Part shown: positions 41,615-54,064 of the stretch, piece after piece
Position numbering within the stretch: position 1 is the stretch's first letter
Layout of the letters: each line of letters begins with the position of its first letter
Source of the DNA: Chaetoderma sp. LZ-2023a
Taxonomy: Eukaryota > Mollusca > Caudofoveata > Chaetodermatida > Chaetodermatidae
Length of the DNA stretch: 64,000 nt
Reading direction: 5' to 3'
NCBI GenBank assembly: GCA_034401795.1
Contig: CM067370.1
Coordinates: 67,825,188 to 67,889,187, forward strand
Position numbers and translations under genes: made by a program
The notes under the pieces: generated by a model
Databases searched by the model: none
Seen by the model: the letters and a program-made list of their open reading frames with translations, nothing else
Told to the model about the DNA's origin: nothing

Positions 41615-44490
41615 GAAGAACAATAGGAGGATGGTTGTTAAATGGAGAATGTTGTCTGCCACTATAAGTGCACATCCACTACATTTTTACACATAATGCA
41701 CACACTACAAAGACAAGAACATATTCTAGAAGGTGGATTAAATTAGACTTTAATTAAGTTCTACTTTGGAGGACTTGTTAATGTTTAATTAAAATATTCA
41801 TTGAAATTTTGTGTCAGGGTACATAATAAGTGCTGTAGAACATTACCATGAAAATGATGACAGGTCTTGCAACCATCTGTTGAATATTTTGAAACCAATC
41901 TGACTGGAAGTGTAGTTCGGATTGACCGGTCGGATGCGGGCCGTACCAGCTAAGCTGGGTACGCGCAGCCCATCCTGGATTCGTTCCATGAACGCGCCCC
42001 CCCCCTGGGTAGAGCCATAAGCACGTATGGGTCTATGAGAGAGATTTTGTTCGTTAAGACGTGTGCACTCTAACTGCTGCATTGACAGAGCACGTGTAGC
42101 ACATCCAAGAGCGGTAACGCTTTTAGTGTACTGAATAGGTACATTGTAATTCTTTATATTTGCTCGTTTCCGCCGAATCTGGTATCAATCAAGACAAGAA
42201 TTCGACGGGCCTTTCAAATCTAGTAGCTGTTTTAAAATCGGTTAAGAAATGAGTTATCGCCGTTTTCCTCCTAATTATGCTCCATATATCACCATAGCGT
42301 CGTAATCACGATATATAATTATATGAAGCTAAATAATCAGTGACTTGTGTAACACGTGACTCACTACATCATCTTCACATCTATATCTATCACAATATTT
42401 AGATAACATTAGGTTTAATGTGATTAGAGACAATTTCTTCATTAGGAGACACATAGTGTACGCCTCTTTTCCGGTCGTTGCCATAATCTAGTCCCGCACC
42501 CCGGCAAGTTTGTGTAAAATTGGCCAATTTACCTATAGGGCCTCATATTTATAAAGTTATCATCTCGCTTCATGTTCCACTAAGCCTTATGGCTTCTAAA
42601 TTGTTTGGATGTCCCTATCCGCACCGTGTGCTAATCCGAATCTGGGAAACTAGAGGTTTCCGAGCGGTGATGGCCAAAGTATGGTGTCACATACACCGCC
42701 CCAGTATCTTAGGATACTTGTTAGTTAGTTAACCTTGCCAATGTAGGAAGCACTGCGAAAACATTGTAATTATTATTATTATTATTATTTCTCTTTATCT
42801 CTCTTAGGATATCCCGCACCGCAGTGCATATTTAGGCAACTTGGATATATAAACCTAATGTGAGGTCAATAACTTAGCTCCACAGGATTGGTGACGGACG
42901 AGATATGTATCTCCACCGAATTCTGTACAAATGTCTGGGCAAGATGATGGAATCTTCCATGCCCTTGCGGGAAGGACATTTACAGTGGATATCTGTCTTT
43001 CTGTCGGTCCTGTGATGTTTTATGTGGTCACAGAGCAAGATGTCTGGCAATATCTTGCAAAGTGACATGTACGCATGCTGTCTTGAGCACTGATGCCGTG
43101 GGGTATCTGCTTTCACCGACAGCCATATCTAAAGCTAGGTAGGGTACCCGCCATTTGCGCCTAAACTAGTTCTTGTCCTTTTAAAAACCTAAATGGTAGG
43201 TTAGGCATAGAAGAAGGTCCGCATAAATAAAAGTGGCACCTACTAATTCAGTATTCTTGGAATAACATAAGACGGTGACTTGGGAATCCGACGGGAATCG
43301 CTTGTCTCGTTTTCACGTAACAGAGCACACAACCCGTTTAGTTATAGTTTCACTGGGATGGTCTTTTCTTGAAGCACCTTTTGGTTGAACACAGAATGGC
43401 CGCTTTTGTAGCCATCTCTGTCCCTCCGCTTTTGCGGTGGCAGCATTATCCTTCGACGGAGGCCAACGCGAGGCACTTACCTCTCGCAAGGATCCAGTGA
43501 CGGCGGCCCACGAGAGGCTACAACTCCTCAGCCAAGAATACAGCACTAGGAGTAATGCCAGCGTGAGGCACAAAGCCTCTCGCCACTCAAGAGTTTCTTT
43601 CTCTTCTTCCTTTTCAGCTTAGAGGTATAATAACTTATATTAAGTTAATTAGTGATATCGCATGTGGGAGCCTCCCTTGTAGGGGTACCTCTGTGGACCT
43701 GCGTATCTGTGTGGTACCTCCGGTGACTCCACGTTTAAAGGTTCATATAGCTGTTCTATGTTATGTATTATTCTCATAATATTATATCTCAACAATTGTA
43801 TAAGAGATATATGTTAGTTACTCTTTAATTATTTTAGATCACCATCTAAATCTTGTAAGTTCATAGATCACAAAATCGCTATGAACAGACATACCGGTGA
43901 CACAAACTCATGGGCAATTTAATGTTAGCGGCAATGGTCGCACGGCTCCACCGGAACGATTGAGTTCCACCGGCCTTAGGAGCCGGTCTTTGTTCCCCGC
44001 AGATCAGCGTCGCTCGGAATCAGTTAACCCGAGACCGAGAGCTAGCCATCATCCACATTCGTCACGCATGTATGGCGCGGTGGACATCATGGAACGACCC
44101 GACGTGACCAAGCGAGCTACAGAAGCTCTTACTGACAGTAATAAGTTCCAATCAAATTAGTTTCAATATATTCAAGAGCTATTCTGTATAGTTCTCTTGA
44201 AAACGAGATACTGGAATCTTAAGGGTTAAAGTGTATATTTGGTTGTCTTAATAATTTCTAGTTTGTGGTGGCCAAATAACACAAGCTTAACTATATTTCA
44301 ATATATTTATTCATTTAATTTTGGGAATCGGGGCAAACTAAGTTTGCAAATTTTTATTTAGCATACACTCTCAACTGGCAATGTAAGCAGTTGAGTGACT
44401 CATAATGACATTGAATTTTGTTATTCTTGATCGCTATAGAAAACATGTTAAATAAGACATGTACATGTAAACAAGAATGACAATAAGCGA
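41615..44490. other. Region without a recognised gene
   Basis: Probably further VPS53 intron. Contains 'TTGAATATTTTGAAACCAATCTGACTGG' at 41880-41907, a (TTA)n microsatellite at about 42769-42789, and two plus-strand frames (43437-43622 and 43897-44160) with no recognisable domain. A pyrimidine-rich AG (TTCTTCCTTTTCAG, about 43618) follows the first frame. I cannot assign a function. Confidence 0.4.
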
Positions 44491-44499
44491 TTGCTGAAG

Positions 44500-45345
44500 T
44501 ATGCACCCCATTCCGCCAAGCACAACCTCCCACCCAAGATTGGCCACCATGACCTTCACCGTTGACATCAAAATCGATAGAATTCTTCGAAATACCAAGG
44601 ACAACTTCCCACCCAGAGATTAGCAATGATTTCTTCAATCGAACTCGAGTTATCATCCGGAAACGTAATATTACATCATTAATTAGGTTACAGCGACCTT
44701 GGCCTTTGAGTGACTTCAAAATCTATATGGTTCTCCAGACCACCAAGGAAAAAGCTCCCATGCCAAATTGGTAAGGATCCCTTCAATAGAACCTGTGACC
44801 TTGACATTTGACCCCAAATTCGATAGGGTTCTTTGAACCACCAAGGACAAGCTCCCAAGCCAGATTGGTAATGATCCATTCAATAGAACCTGAGTTATCA
44901 TCCAGAAACACAATATTTGTGACCCTGACCGTTGACCCAAAAATGAGAGGGTTCTTCGGACCACCAAGGACAAGCTCCCAAGCCAGAATAGTAATAATCT
45001 CTTCAATAGAACTCAAGTTATTATACGGAAACGCAATATTATGTCATTAATTAGGCCACTATGACCTAGACCATTTGACCCCAAAATTGATAGGGTTCTT
45101 AGGACCACCAAGGATAAGTTCCCACGCCAGATTGATAATGATCTCTTCAATAGAACTCGAGTTATCACCTGGAAATGCAATATTACATAATTAATTATGT
45201 CACAGTGACCTTGACCTTTGACTGTTTGAGGCCAAAATCGATAGGGTTCTTCGGACCACTTAGGATAAGCTCCCACGCCAGATTGGCAATGATCCCTTCA
45301 AATAGAACTCGAGTTATCATCCTGAAATGAAAGCCCTAACGCATG
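44500..45345. repeat. Tandem array of ~110-155-bp units ('CACCAAGGA-AAGCTCCCA')
   Basis: About six diverged units share 'ATCGATAGGGTTCTTCGGACCACCAAGGACAAGCTCCCAxGCCAGATTGGTAATGATC', 'TTCAATAGAACTCGAGTTATCATCC-GAAA', and, in most, 'TGACCTTGACCTTTGACCCC'. Unit positions are near 44600, 44740, 44848, 44966, 45105 and 45262. Minus-strand frames across the array are repeat artefacts. Confidence 0.75.
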
Positions 45346-45459
45346 GACAAAGCAAACGCTATATATTCCTCCCATATATTTTTATGGGGTCATAATAAAA
45401 CTAGTATACATTGTCCGAAACCTCAACTACAGGCGCAACAGCACATATTTGCAGTTATA

Positions 45460-46540
45460 TCTTGGCTACAATACAGTACTGTACGACCAGCCTGAAGATG
45501 AACTGGGAGTAGCAGACTCTAGTTCCAGTTCTGTAAGTATTGCTTTGCAATGTACATGTCCCCTACCTGGTGATATAAAGCTTTACAGATTGACAGTCAA
45601 AAACTCCATTAAAAATTGACACAAGCAGCTGAAACTCGAACTTGATCTGTAACTACTCAATACAAAGCAATATACCAAGTTTCAGTTACATATGGTGAAG
45701 GAGAACGAAAAGGTCTTGAAAGCTGATATGTTTGTAGTTCAGTAGTCGAAAGGGGACATAACTCCATAAAATATTGACGCAAACTCCTGAAAGTCGAACA
45801 TGCTCTGTAACTTCTCAGAACAAAGCAACATACCAATTCTCAGTTGAATATCTTGAAAGACTGCGGAAAATAGTGTAGGAAAACTAATATTTTTTGTATT
45901 TCATAAGTCGAAAGGGGGCATTAACTCCATGGAAAAATGACGAAAACGTCTGAAAGTCTGAAACTCAAACCTACTCTGTAACTCCTTATAATAAAGCTAC
46001 CTGCCAATTCTCAGTTGAATCCCTTGAAGGAGTGCGGAAAAAAGTGTGGAAAACGGATATTTTTGGTATTTCATGTTGAAAGGGGACGTAACTGTATCAA
46101 AAATGGATGCAAACTCCTGAAACTCAATTTGCTCTGTAATTTCTCATAACAAAGCAATGTACCAATTCTCAGTCAATAGCATATCTTGAAAGACTGCCAA
46201 AAAAGTACAGAAAACTAATATTTTTTGTATTTCATAAGTTGAAAGGGGGGGGGGGAGGAGGGCTCCATGAAAAATTGACGAAAATGTCTGAAATTCGAAC
46301 TTGCTCTGTAACTCCTTATACTAAAGCAGTACCCATTTTTCCTTAAATATCTTGGAGTGGGAAAAAAAGTGCGGTAAGCTGATATTTTTCATATTTCTTA
46401 AGTCAACAGGGGGCATACAACTGGAACTCGAACTTGGTCTGTAACTGTAACTTCTCATACCAAAGCAATGTAACAATTCTCAGTTGAAAACCTTGAAGGA
46501 TTGCGAAAAAAAGTGCAGAAAACCAACTGTGACAGACATT
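45460..46540. repeat. Tandem array of ~165-bp units ('CTCTGTAACT-CTCATA')
   Basis: Six units share 'GAACTTGCTCTGTAACTTCTCATAACAAAGCAATxTACCAATTCTCAGTTGAATATCTTGAA', 'GTGCGGAAAAC-GATATTTTT-GTATTTCATAAGTCGAAAGGGG' and 'ACTCCATGAAAAATTGACG'. Unit anchors are near 45642, 45806, 45973, 46132, 46302 and 46437. Confidence 0.75.
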
Positions 46541-47335
46541 ACTATGCTGAATTTATCAATGAAAATTTACTAAAACGTAGTATTTGCTCGCTCCGTTTCG
46601 ATCACGTGCTAATTTATTAACAACGAGTAGCATTGAAATTGTTATTATTTACTTTTCTGGCTTGTTTTAAGAAATTTCGCTACGGATTAAATCCAGTTTA
46701 AGTAACGACACCTAAAAATTATAGTGTTTTAGTTTTTGTAATTCAATTTTCAACTGGCTACACGTCGGAAATTCGCGCGAATAGCTTTTTACACGCATTG
46801 TTCACGTGAAGCATGGCGAGTAATGAGTCTGCACTTACTTATCAGAAGCTTTGGAATCGGCTATATTCAATGTTGTGTTGTATGTATGTGTATAGGCCTG
46901 TTTTCGCGAGTAACAGAATATATGACTCCAACAGAAATAAAAGCGTACAACACTCGCCCTGTTTAAATACTCGCAGATTTTGTCTGTTTATCAAAGCGCT
47001 CGACTGCCAAAATAAAATTTACCGTTAGCTGGTCGCACGCATTAATAGCAAGAACAATCGAGATTGAAAATAGTGCACCCCAATGTCTCAAACAGCGGGT
47101 TATAGTTAGTGAGTCGACCACACCCTTTGACCGATATTCCCGTGAATGATATTACGTCAATAAAAATAGTGACCCAATAAAATCGTGAAACTAAACAGTC
47201 GCAATAGCCATGTTTTTCTTCTCTAAATCAGGAAGCCGATTTATTTATTTTACCTATATTTACCGTTGATTGGAGATGGAAGTGAAAAGGAAATGGAAAA
47301 AATTGTTCTAATTTCGTGGCATGCCTCAAGCTCAG
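46541..47335. other. No recognised gene
   Basis: The plus frame at 46813-47028 starts MASNESALTYQKLWNRLYSM in a reasonable context (CACGTGAAGCATGG) but shows no recognisable domain. It could be a first exon or chance. Confidence 0.3.
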
Positions 47336-47413
47336 ATGACGGTATACCGTGGTACCGCAGTATTTTTTCATGGTACCGATACTGTCATGTAAATATCAAT
47401 ACCGCCCAGCTCT
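47336..47413 (-). mobile_element. Short terminal fragment resembling a hAT-type non-autonomous element
   Basis: On the minus strand it reads TAGAGCTGGGCGGTATTGAT and then repeated 'GGTACC…CGGTA' words. This resembles the terminal 'CAGxGxTGGGCGGTA' pattern of many hAT-like MITEs. The DIRS element G homology begins exactly at its end. Tentative. Confidence 0.3.
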
Positions 47414-47840
47414 ACTGCAGGGGATGCTGACCTGCATGGCGGAAGGTGGGGAAGTGCCAGAGGCTGCTCTTGGAGTTATCTGGGACACCATGCGCTTATC
47501 CCAAGATTGCCTGGCCAGGATGATCACCAGATCATTGGCGGAGCGGAGAATGGTTCTCGATTGTGTAGAACCAGGACCAGAGATGAGAGCTGCTTTGTCT
47601 TCTGCGCCCTTCATTGGTCCGGGCTTGTTTGGTGGCTGGGCAAGACAAGCTCTCTCCAAGGTTGCGTCCATGGTTGCAGAGCAGGAGGTCATCGGCAAGT
47701 CGTGGAAGTCGACGAAAAGGACTCGTCCGCAGCAGTCCTATAAGCAGCACCGTCAGGAGCAGCAGAGGCAACGACAAAGATCGCCATTCCATCCGTCAGG
47801 CTGTGATGCCCATCTAATAAGAGGCTGTATGAAGATGACA
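47414..47840 (+). pseudogene. gag C-terminal fragment of element G
   Basis: Reads GMLTCMAEGGEVPEAALG, VIWDTMRLSQDCLARMITRS, GPEMRAALSSAPFIGPGLFG and a Gln/Arg-rich tail (HRQEQQRQRQR). The GPGLFGG motif is shared with family-1 gag. The N-terminus is missing through truncation. Confidence 0.75.
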
Positions 47841-50034
47841 GGAATGGTGGCGGCCCGGGATGCGGAGGCTACGGTAAGGATAGCTGTGGGTCGTCATATT
47901 CCAAGAAGCCGCGAGGTGGCGGTGGGGGATGGTCCTGACTGGCTTCCGGCAAGACCTGTACCGGTAGCGCCAGGAATGCAGGGAGTCGAGGATCTTAACC
48001 AAAACGAATTAACTTCTTGTTGCGCAACCTCGACCATGAGCTATGTGCAGATTCCTTCCATCGGAAGCAGACTTCAGCTGCTCTCAAACCAGTTGGAACA
48101 GGTCATGCAAGATTGTTTAGTCTGTCATTGGCTAAGAAACTGCTATGAACCTGGCTGGCTCATCCATCAATCATTAGCTCCGTTAACATCGACTCCCGTA
48201 TGGACTCCCATTCCAAGGGAATCTGATCGTCTAGATGTCATTTGCTCCGAAATCAAAGATCTTCAGTGAAAGAATGTGATTCATTTAGTCCGCAATCAGT
48301 CCTCCCTGGCTTCTATTCGATAATTTTCCTCATTCTGAAATGCACCAGAGGGAGACTGTGGTAGCAGTGATGATGGCTGAGAAAAGGCATGTGGGCAGTA
48401 TCTATAGATCTGAAGGATGCATATTTTCATATTCCAATGTCAATTCCTTTTCAGAAATACCTTTGCTTTGAGTTCCAAGACAATGTCTGGGAGTTCAATG
48501 TGTTACCGTTCAGTCTGACCACAGCTCTGAGGGTCTTCACCAAAGTGGTTCCTGCCATGACTTTTTATCTTCGTTGGAGAAACATAGCTGTTCATACTTA
48601 CATAGACGACTGGCTGCTGAAGGCGGGGAATCCAGTCACTGCGCAACAATCTTCAGGTAGTCCTAGCTTTACTAAAGGACCTAGGATGGATTGTGAATCT
48701 AGAGAAATCAGAACTGACTCCATCCCAGGAGTTTGTGTATCTGGGAATTCTTTTCAATCTCAGGGACGGTATGGCTTTTCTGGCGGAGAGCAAAGTCAAG
48801 AGTTTGATTTCAGTTCTGGGGTCAATTTCTCTAGGAGCCTATCTGATGCCGCATCAATTTCTCAGAATACTGGGTTTACTAGTATCTCTGGAGAAGGTGG
48901 TACCGTATGCGGCACTCAGGCGCAGGCCGATTCAGGTGTACTTGATGTCATTCTGGTCTCAGAGAACAGATCTGTTATCTCTGAGGATTCCAGTAAAGGA
49001 ACCATTGATATTCCATCTTCAGTGGTGGTTATCAGAACAGAATCTCCTGCGAGGTGTTCCTCTACAACGTCCACAACTGCAGATGTCCATCTTCACGGAT
49101 GCATCGACGATGGGGAGAAGTATTGGACGATCTATCAGGTTCAGGTGAATGGGATCAGACCAATGCGCAGAAACATATTAATGTTCTCGAATTATTAGCG
49201 GTGACATTAGCACTTCGAAAATTCAAGAAGTTAATCCGAGACAAGATTGTCCTAATTAGGACACACAACTCCACAGTGGTGTCTTATCTGAATCGCCAAG
49301 GCGGGATGAGATCACCAGAGTTGTGTATGATGATATGGAACCTTCTACTGTGGTGCCAAGAGAGGAATGTTATTCTTCGGGCAGCACACACTCCAGGATG
49401 ATTGAACATCCTAGCGGATGCTCTCAGTCGAAGGACGGTTTGTCATCCGATGGAATGGCAGCTCAACGAGTCGGTAGTGGAGGTTCTATTCAAACATTGG
49501 GGCAAGCCATATGTGGATCTATTTGCGATGAAAGGAAACGCAAAGATGGTCACATACGTGTCACCGATCCTGGACCCACTAGCTCTAGCAGTAGACGCAC
49601 TGGCGATAAGTTGGAAAGGAATGTACGCGTACGCGTATCCTCCAACATTTCTCATCCCAAAAGTTCTGGCAAAGATAAGAGGGCATATGCCAAGTACTAC
49701 TGAGCGCCCATCATTGGCTAGGTTGATCATGGTTTACGGATCTGCTGGACCTTCTGGTCTGCAATCCAATCCCTCTTCCAGACATAAGGGATCTGATTTT
49801 TCAGAACAAAGGTCTGTACCACCACGACAGACCAGAGATGTTCCAATTGACTGTATGGATGTTATCAAACAGCGAGCAATTGAGGGTGGCTTTTCTGAGC
49901 AAGCAGAGAAGATTGTCGCTTCAGCCAGAAGGCGTCAACCACCAGAACATATAATAATTGTAGAATCAACAAGTTCGCAGAGTGGTGTAAGGGAAGAGAT
50001 ATTAATCCCTTTCCTGCATCTGTTTAACATGTAG
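47821..50034 (+). pseudogene. RT-RNase H of DIRS element G (broken)
   Basis: Contains VSIDLKDAYFHIPMSIPF, VHTYIDDWLLKAGNP (active site retained), ILGLLVSLEKVVPYAALRRR, IFTDAST (RNase H), LIRTHNSTVVSYLNRQGG and AAHTPG followed by TGA in place of HIPGR. The tail has HWGKPYVDLFAMKGNAK and SWKGMYAYAYPPTFLIPK. Breaks lie near 48270, 48390, 48660, 49130 and 49401. Confidence 0.85.
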
Positions 50035-50877
50035 CAGATTTTATCTGTCATTTATACGAGGTTGACAAACTTGTACCTTCAACCCTAGCAGCATATAAGT
50101 CTGCATTAGCGTCAGTCATTCCTAGTCTGGCCGCTGTAGGAGTGGAGAATGACACTTTAAATGAAGTTATTAATGGAAAGAGCAATCTGTGATCTAGACA
50201 CCCAATTCCTATCCCAGCATGGAATCTATTTCTTGTTCTACAGGTTTTAGGGCATGCTCCCATTGAACCACTTAGATATATAGATATTAAACTGTTAACT
50301 ATTAAGTCAGTTTTCTTGGGTGCAGCAGCATCAGCGAGAAGGAGAAGTTCATGCGCTTTCTGCCGAACAAGGCAGTTTTGTCGTTCCGGGTGAAGGCTTA
50401 AGACTATTACCACGTTTTTGTTTCCTGGCAAAGAATGAGTCGCTTAAATATCCAGGACAGCCGATCAATTTGCCAAGTTTAATTAGGCATGACACACGCT
50501 CTTCTGCTTGGTGTCCTGTCAGATGTCTGAAGATGTATAAGAAACGTACTGAGGAGTGGAGAGATGACCTGAAATCTCTGTGGTTATGTCTCAAAGCTCT
50601 TCATCTTCGCGCCTCGAAAAACACCATTTCTTGTTGGATAGTCTATGCTATTCAGATGTCGCATAAAGTCCCAACATGAAAGCAGATTGATCGTGTGAAC
50701 GCCTATCAAGTCGGAGCACTAGCAGCAGCATCGGCCCTTTATAAGAGTGTCTCTTTAGAGGAGGTGATGTCTGTAGCACAATGGCATGCTGAGTCGTCAT
50801 TTACTGATTTGTACCTTTACGATATCTCCAGTGCACTTAATGTGGTAGCCGTCGCCAATTTATCGAATCTCACTTAA
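49687..50877 (+). pseudogene. Tyrosine recombinase of DIRS element G (broken)
   Basis: Starts with ATG at 49687 (MPSTTERPSLARLIMVYG), homologous to the recombinase starts in A, B, D and E. Later pieces are FVVPGEGLRLLPRFCFLAKN, LKMYKKRTEEWRDD, SKNTISCWIVYAIQMSHK, NAYQVGALAAASALYK (His and Arg of HxxR lost) and AQWHAESSFTDLYLYD (Tyr kept). Broken near 50034, 50320 and 50679. Confidence 0.82.
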
Positions 50878-51396
50878 AGCCACGTCCGACCACTGTTTAC
50901 GCATACAACGTAGGATTCTTCCACAGCCACTGACACTGGTGATGCGCATGATCTGTGAATGACCGTGGATTGGGCAAAGCTCCTGTGATGATCAAGAAAG
51001 ACCAAGCACTCAGAATGGTGAGTGGTTTCTTAGTCTGAGTGACTAATATTAATTTACTTAGACTGATTAAGTAAAAAGTCTTGTTCAAGAGTATATTATT
51101 CATTGCAACAGACAATAGACTCATTCAAATTGGAAAATCTAATCGATATACTGATAGTTTTTTAAAATTAGAAGTTGTAGTAGCTTCTTTGGAATCTCCT
51201 GGACTGCCCTAGCTGAGACTTGGGGCTGACACGGGTCTGGTGGGTGTTGCCTCCCTTTTTGACAGCCCTCTGGAATTTGTGCGGACAAATGAGGGGGGGG
51301 GGGGGGGGGGGGTGGGGAGCGCGGTCTAGACCATGGAAGTTTAGCACTCTATGAGTCAGATGGCGGGACGTTAGCGTATGCTGGGGTTCCAAGCTC

Positions 51397-51829
51397 TTCA
51401 CAACCTTCTCTGTTGGATGGTAGATGAGAGCTGTTTCGAGCCTCACCTCCTCCCACCAGTTTCTTGGCTATCGAAATCCGGAGTTTATCATAATAGTCCA
51501 TCTGGTAAGTATTATTCGAAGTAGAATAAAAAAAGCATCCGCTTTTGTTCCTATGAGAATTGATAATACTATGGCCATACCTCAGCCGCCCCGCTGAGGT
51601 GAGGCTGAGCTGCTTTCGCTGTTTGTCAAAACAAATATAAGACGAATCTGACTTGATGGGAATTGATTCGGTAGCTGGAGGCTATGGTAATTCTCAGACA
51701 CAGTACGGGCAAGACCATGGAGAGTGCGGAGTTTTAATTGTTTATTTTGAGCTAGACTAGATAATAGACATTATCATAATAGTACATCTGGTATTATCAA
51801 TTCTCGTAGAAACAAAAGCGGATGCTTTT
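51397..51829. repeat. 3'-terminal repeat and internal complementary region of G
   Basis: Reverse-complement homolog of 20498-20880 in F. The internal complementary region lies at 51487-51576 and the terminal repeat at about 51650-51829. Compared with F, the terminal 'GGTAAGTATTATC' is shortened to 'GGTATTATC'. Confidence 0.72.
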
Positions 51830-51831
51830 CT

Positions 51832-53121
51832 GAGACACTGACAGATCATCCGATACTGCTCCACAACCTGTCGCTGACGTGTCCGTGAAAATGGACATCT
51901 GGGGTTGAGGAGGTTGTAGAGAACACCTCGCAGGAGATTCTGTTCTAATAACCACCATTGAAGGTGAAATATGGTTGATTTACTGGAATTCTCAGAGATA
52001 CATCTGAATTGGTCTGCGACTGAGTGCCGCATAAGGTTCTTTTTCACCAGAGATACTAGCAAACCCAGTATTCTGAGAAATTGATGCGCCGTCAGATAAG
52101 CTACGAGAGAAATTGACTTCAAGACAACTTGCAAACTCTTGACTCTGCTCTCCGTCCCTGAGATTGAAAAGAATTCCAAGATATACAAACTCCTGGGATG
52201 GACTCAATTCTGATTTCTCTAGATTCACAATCCATCCTAGATCCTTTAATAAGGCCAGGACCACCTTCAGATTGTTGCGCAGAGTGACTGGATTCCCCGC
52301 CTTCAGCAGCCAGTCATCTATGTTTCTCCTGCGAAGGTAAGAAGTCATGGTGAGAACCACTTTGGTGAAGACTCTGGGAGCTGTTAGTCCGGCCGAACTC
52401 CCAGGCATTGTCTTGGAACGCAAATCGAAGGTATTTCTGAAAAAGAATTTACATTGGAATATGAAAATAAGCATCCTTCAGATTTATCGACACTTCCCAC
52501 ATGCAATTTCTCAGCCCTGTCATCACCGCTTCTACAGTCTCCATCTGAAATTTTGGTGAAAAAATTAATTTGTTCAGCGACTTGAGGTTGAGAATCGGTC
52601 TTCAATCTCTGGTGCATTTCGGAATGAGGAAAATCATCGAATAGAAGCCCAGGGAAGATTGATTGCGGACTAAATGAATCACATTCTTCCGAAGATCTTT
52701 GATTTCTGAGCGAATGACCTCTAAACGATCGGTCTCCCTTGGAATTGGAGTCTATACAGGAGTCGCTGTTAACGGAACAAACGATTGATGGATGAGCCAG
52801 TCCGGTTCGTAACCGTTTCATAACCAATGACAGACTAAACAGCACCTGTTCCATTTGGTGTGAGAACAGCTGTAGTCTGCCTCCGATGGTAGGAATCTGC
52901 ACACAGCTCACGTTCGATGGTGCACAACAAGATGTTAATTCACTTTGCCGAAGATTCCTGACTCCCAACGTCCCTGGCACCACTGTTACTGGATTCGCCA
53001 GAAATCCGCCAGGACTGGTTACCACGTGGCTTCTTAGAATATGACGGCCCAGAACCTCCACCCCAGTTATCCTTACCGTAACCAGCTCATCCCGAACTGC
53101 TACCCTTCCTGTCATCTTCAT
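51832..53121 (-). pseudogene. RT-RNase H fragment of DIRS element H
   Basis: Has APRVFTKVVLTMTSYLRRRN followed directly by IDDWLLKAGNPV. About five residues (AVHTY in G) next to the catalytic box are missing. The preceding FQDN-type region is in another frame (52384-53121). RNase H survives only as fragments near 51840-51900. Confidence 0.8.
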
Positions 53122-54064
53122 AGTCTCTTATTAGAGACTTTGTATGAAGATGAATGGTCAGGTCCCTGAGAACCGGTTGGGGCATCATGGCCAGACAGAT
53201 GGAAGGGCGATCTCTGTCGCTGCTGCTCTTGCTGGTGTTGCTTGTAGGACTGTTGCGGCCGAGTCCTCTCCATCGACTTCCACGATTGCCGACTATTTCC
53301 TGCTCAGCAACGTTAGAGAGCTTGGCGTGTCGAGCCGCCGAACAAGCCCGGACCAATGATTGGCGGAGAGAATAATGCAGCCCTCATCTCTTGTCCTGGT
53401 TCCATGCAAATGAGAACCATTCTCCTCTGTTTTGCCAATGATCTGGTGACTACCCTGGCCAGGCAATCCTGCCAATGATCTGGTGACCACCTTGGCCAGG
53501 CAATCCTGTGATAGGCGCATGGTGTCCCGGACAACTCCGGAAGCAGCCTCTGGTACTACCCCGATGATCCTTGCTGAGAGCTATGGACCCTGCTTCCAAT
53601 TCATAGGGGTCCGTTGCTTGGCTGCTCACGGCACCAGTGTCCAAAGAATCACCGGACTCGTATCACCGCAGTCCATCGACTCCAGAACGGTAGCCGGGAT
53701 CACGTCCCCTACTACTGCAGGATGGGCAGCTTCAAGAGGAGCCGCCGATCCCACAACCGCGCCACCACCTGGAGCCGTGAAACATGGCCTGGACGCCAAT
53801 CCAGACGAGATGAAGTCTGGATGGAAGATACCCGATGTATTCCGGGGGAGAGCCATGAGATTGTCCGGAATTTATCATTTGAGAAAGCTCCGGCATGCCA
53901 GAGTCTTCCATCAAGAGAAAATCTTCCTCCTCCGCCGTCGGCTCGTGAGCCGCCGCGAGAGAAGGGGCGGGTGGATGCTCCTCTGCAAACCCGGCCAGAC
54001 CACTGATTGGTTGTCCTGCACCAGGCTGCATCAACGGAAACGTGGACTGGAGAGACTCAAACAT
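53087..54064 (-). pseudogene. gag fragment of DIRS element H
   Basis: Matches the gag of F (24240-25690). A 37-40-bp tandem duplication at about 53434-53511 (two copies of 'TGCCAATGATCTGGTGAC-ACC-TGGCCAGGCAATCCTG') adds to the frame breaks. The N-terminal Cys/His cluster is missing. Confidence 0.65.

Larger units (their letters stand above)
47414..51829 (+). mobile_element. DIRS-like element G (family 2), 5'-truncated
   Basis: The only plus-strand DIRS copy. It starts abruptly inside gag at 47414 (CTGCAGGGGATGCTGAC…, compare reverse complement of 24680-24693) and runs through RT-RNase H and recombinase to an intact 3' end. That end has an internal complementary region at 51487-51576 and terminal sequence …TTCTCGTAGAAACAAAAGCGGATGCTTTT. 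Multiple frameshifts inactivate it. It abuts element H, which has the opposite orientation. Confidence 0.85.
51830..54064 (-). mobile_element. DIRS-like element H (family 2), truncated at both ends
   Basis: Minus-strand remnant from the RNase H domain (51840) through RT to the start of gag (about 54064). It has no recombinase and no terminal repeats. Homology at its left edge begins directly after the right end of G, so G may have inserted into H or the two were joined by rearrangement. Confidence 0.82.

Noticed and set aside
43437..44160. Two plus frames (61 and 87 aa) possibly joined by splicing
   Set aside because: There is an AG acceptor-like site between them, but the peptides are low complexity and unrecognised.
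44716..45006. Minus frames with repeated 'LVVRRTLS' and 'WELVLGG' peptides
   Set aside because: They are read-throughs of the tandem array at 44500-45345, with different frames in each unit.
46813..47028. Plus frame beginning MASNESALTYQKLW
   Set aside because: Good start context, but only 71 codons, no domain, and flanked by repeats; not supported as a gene.
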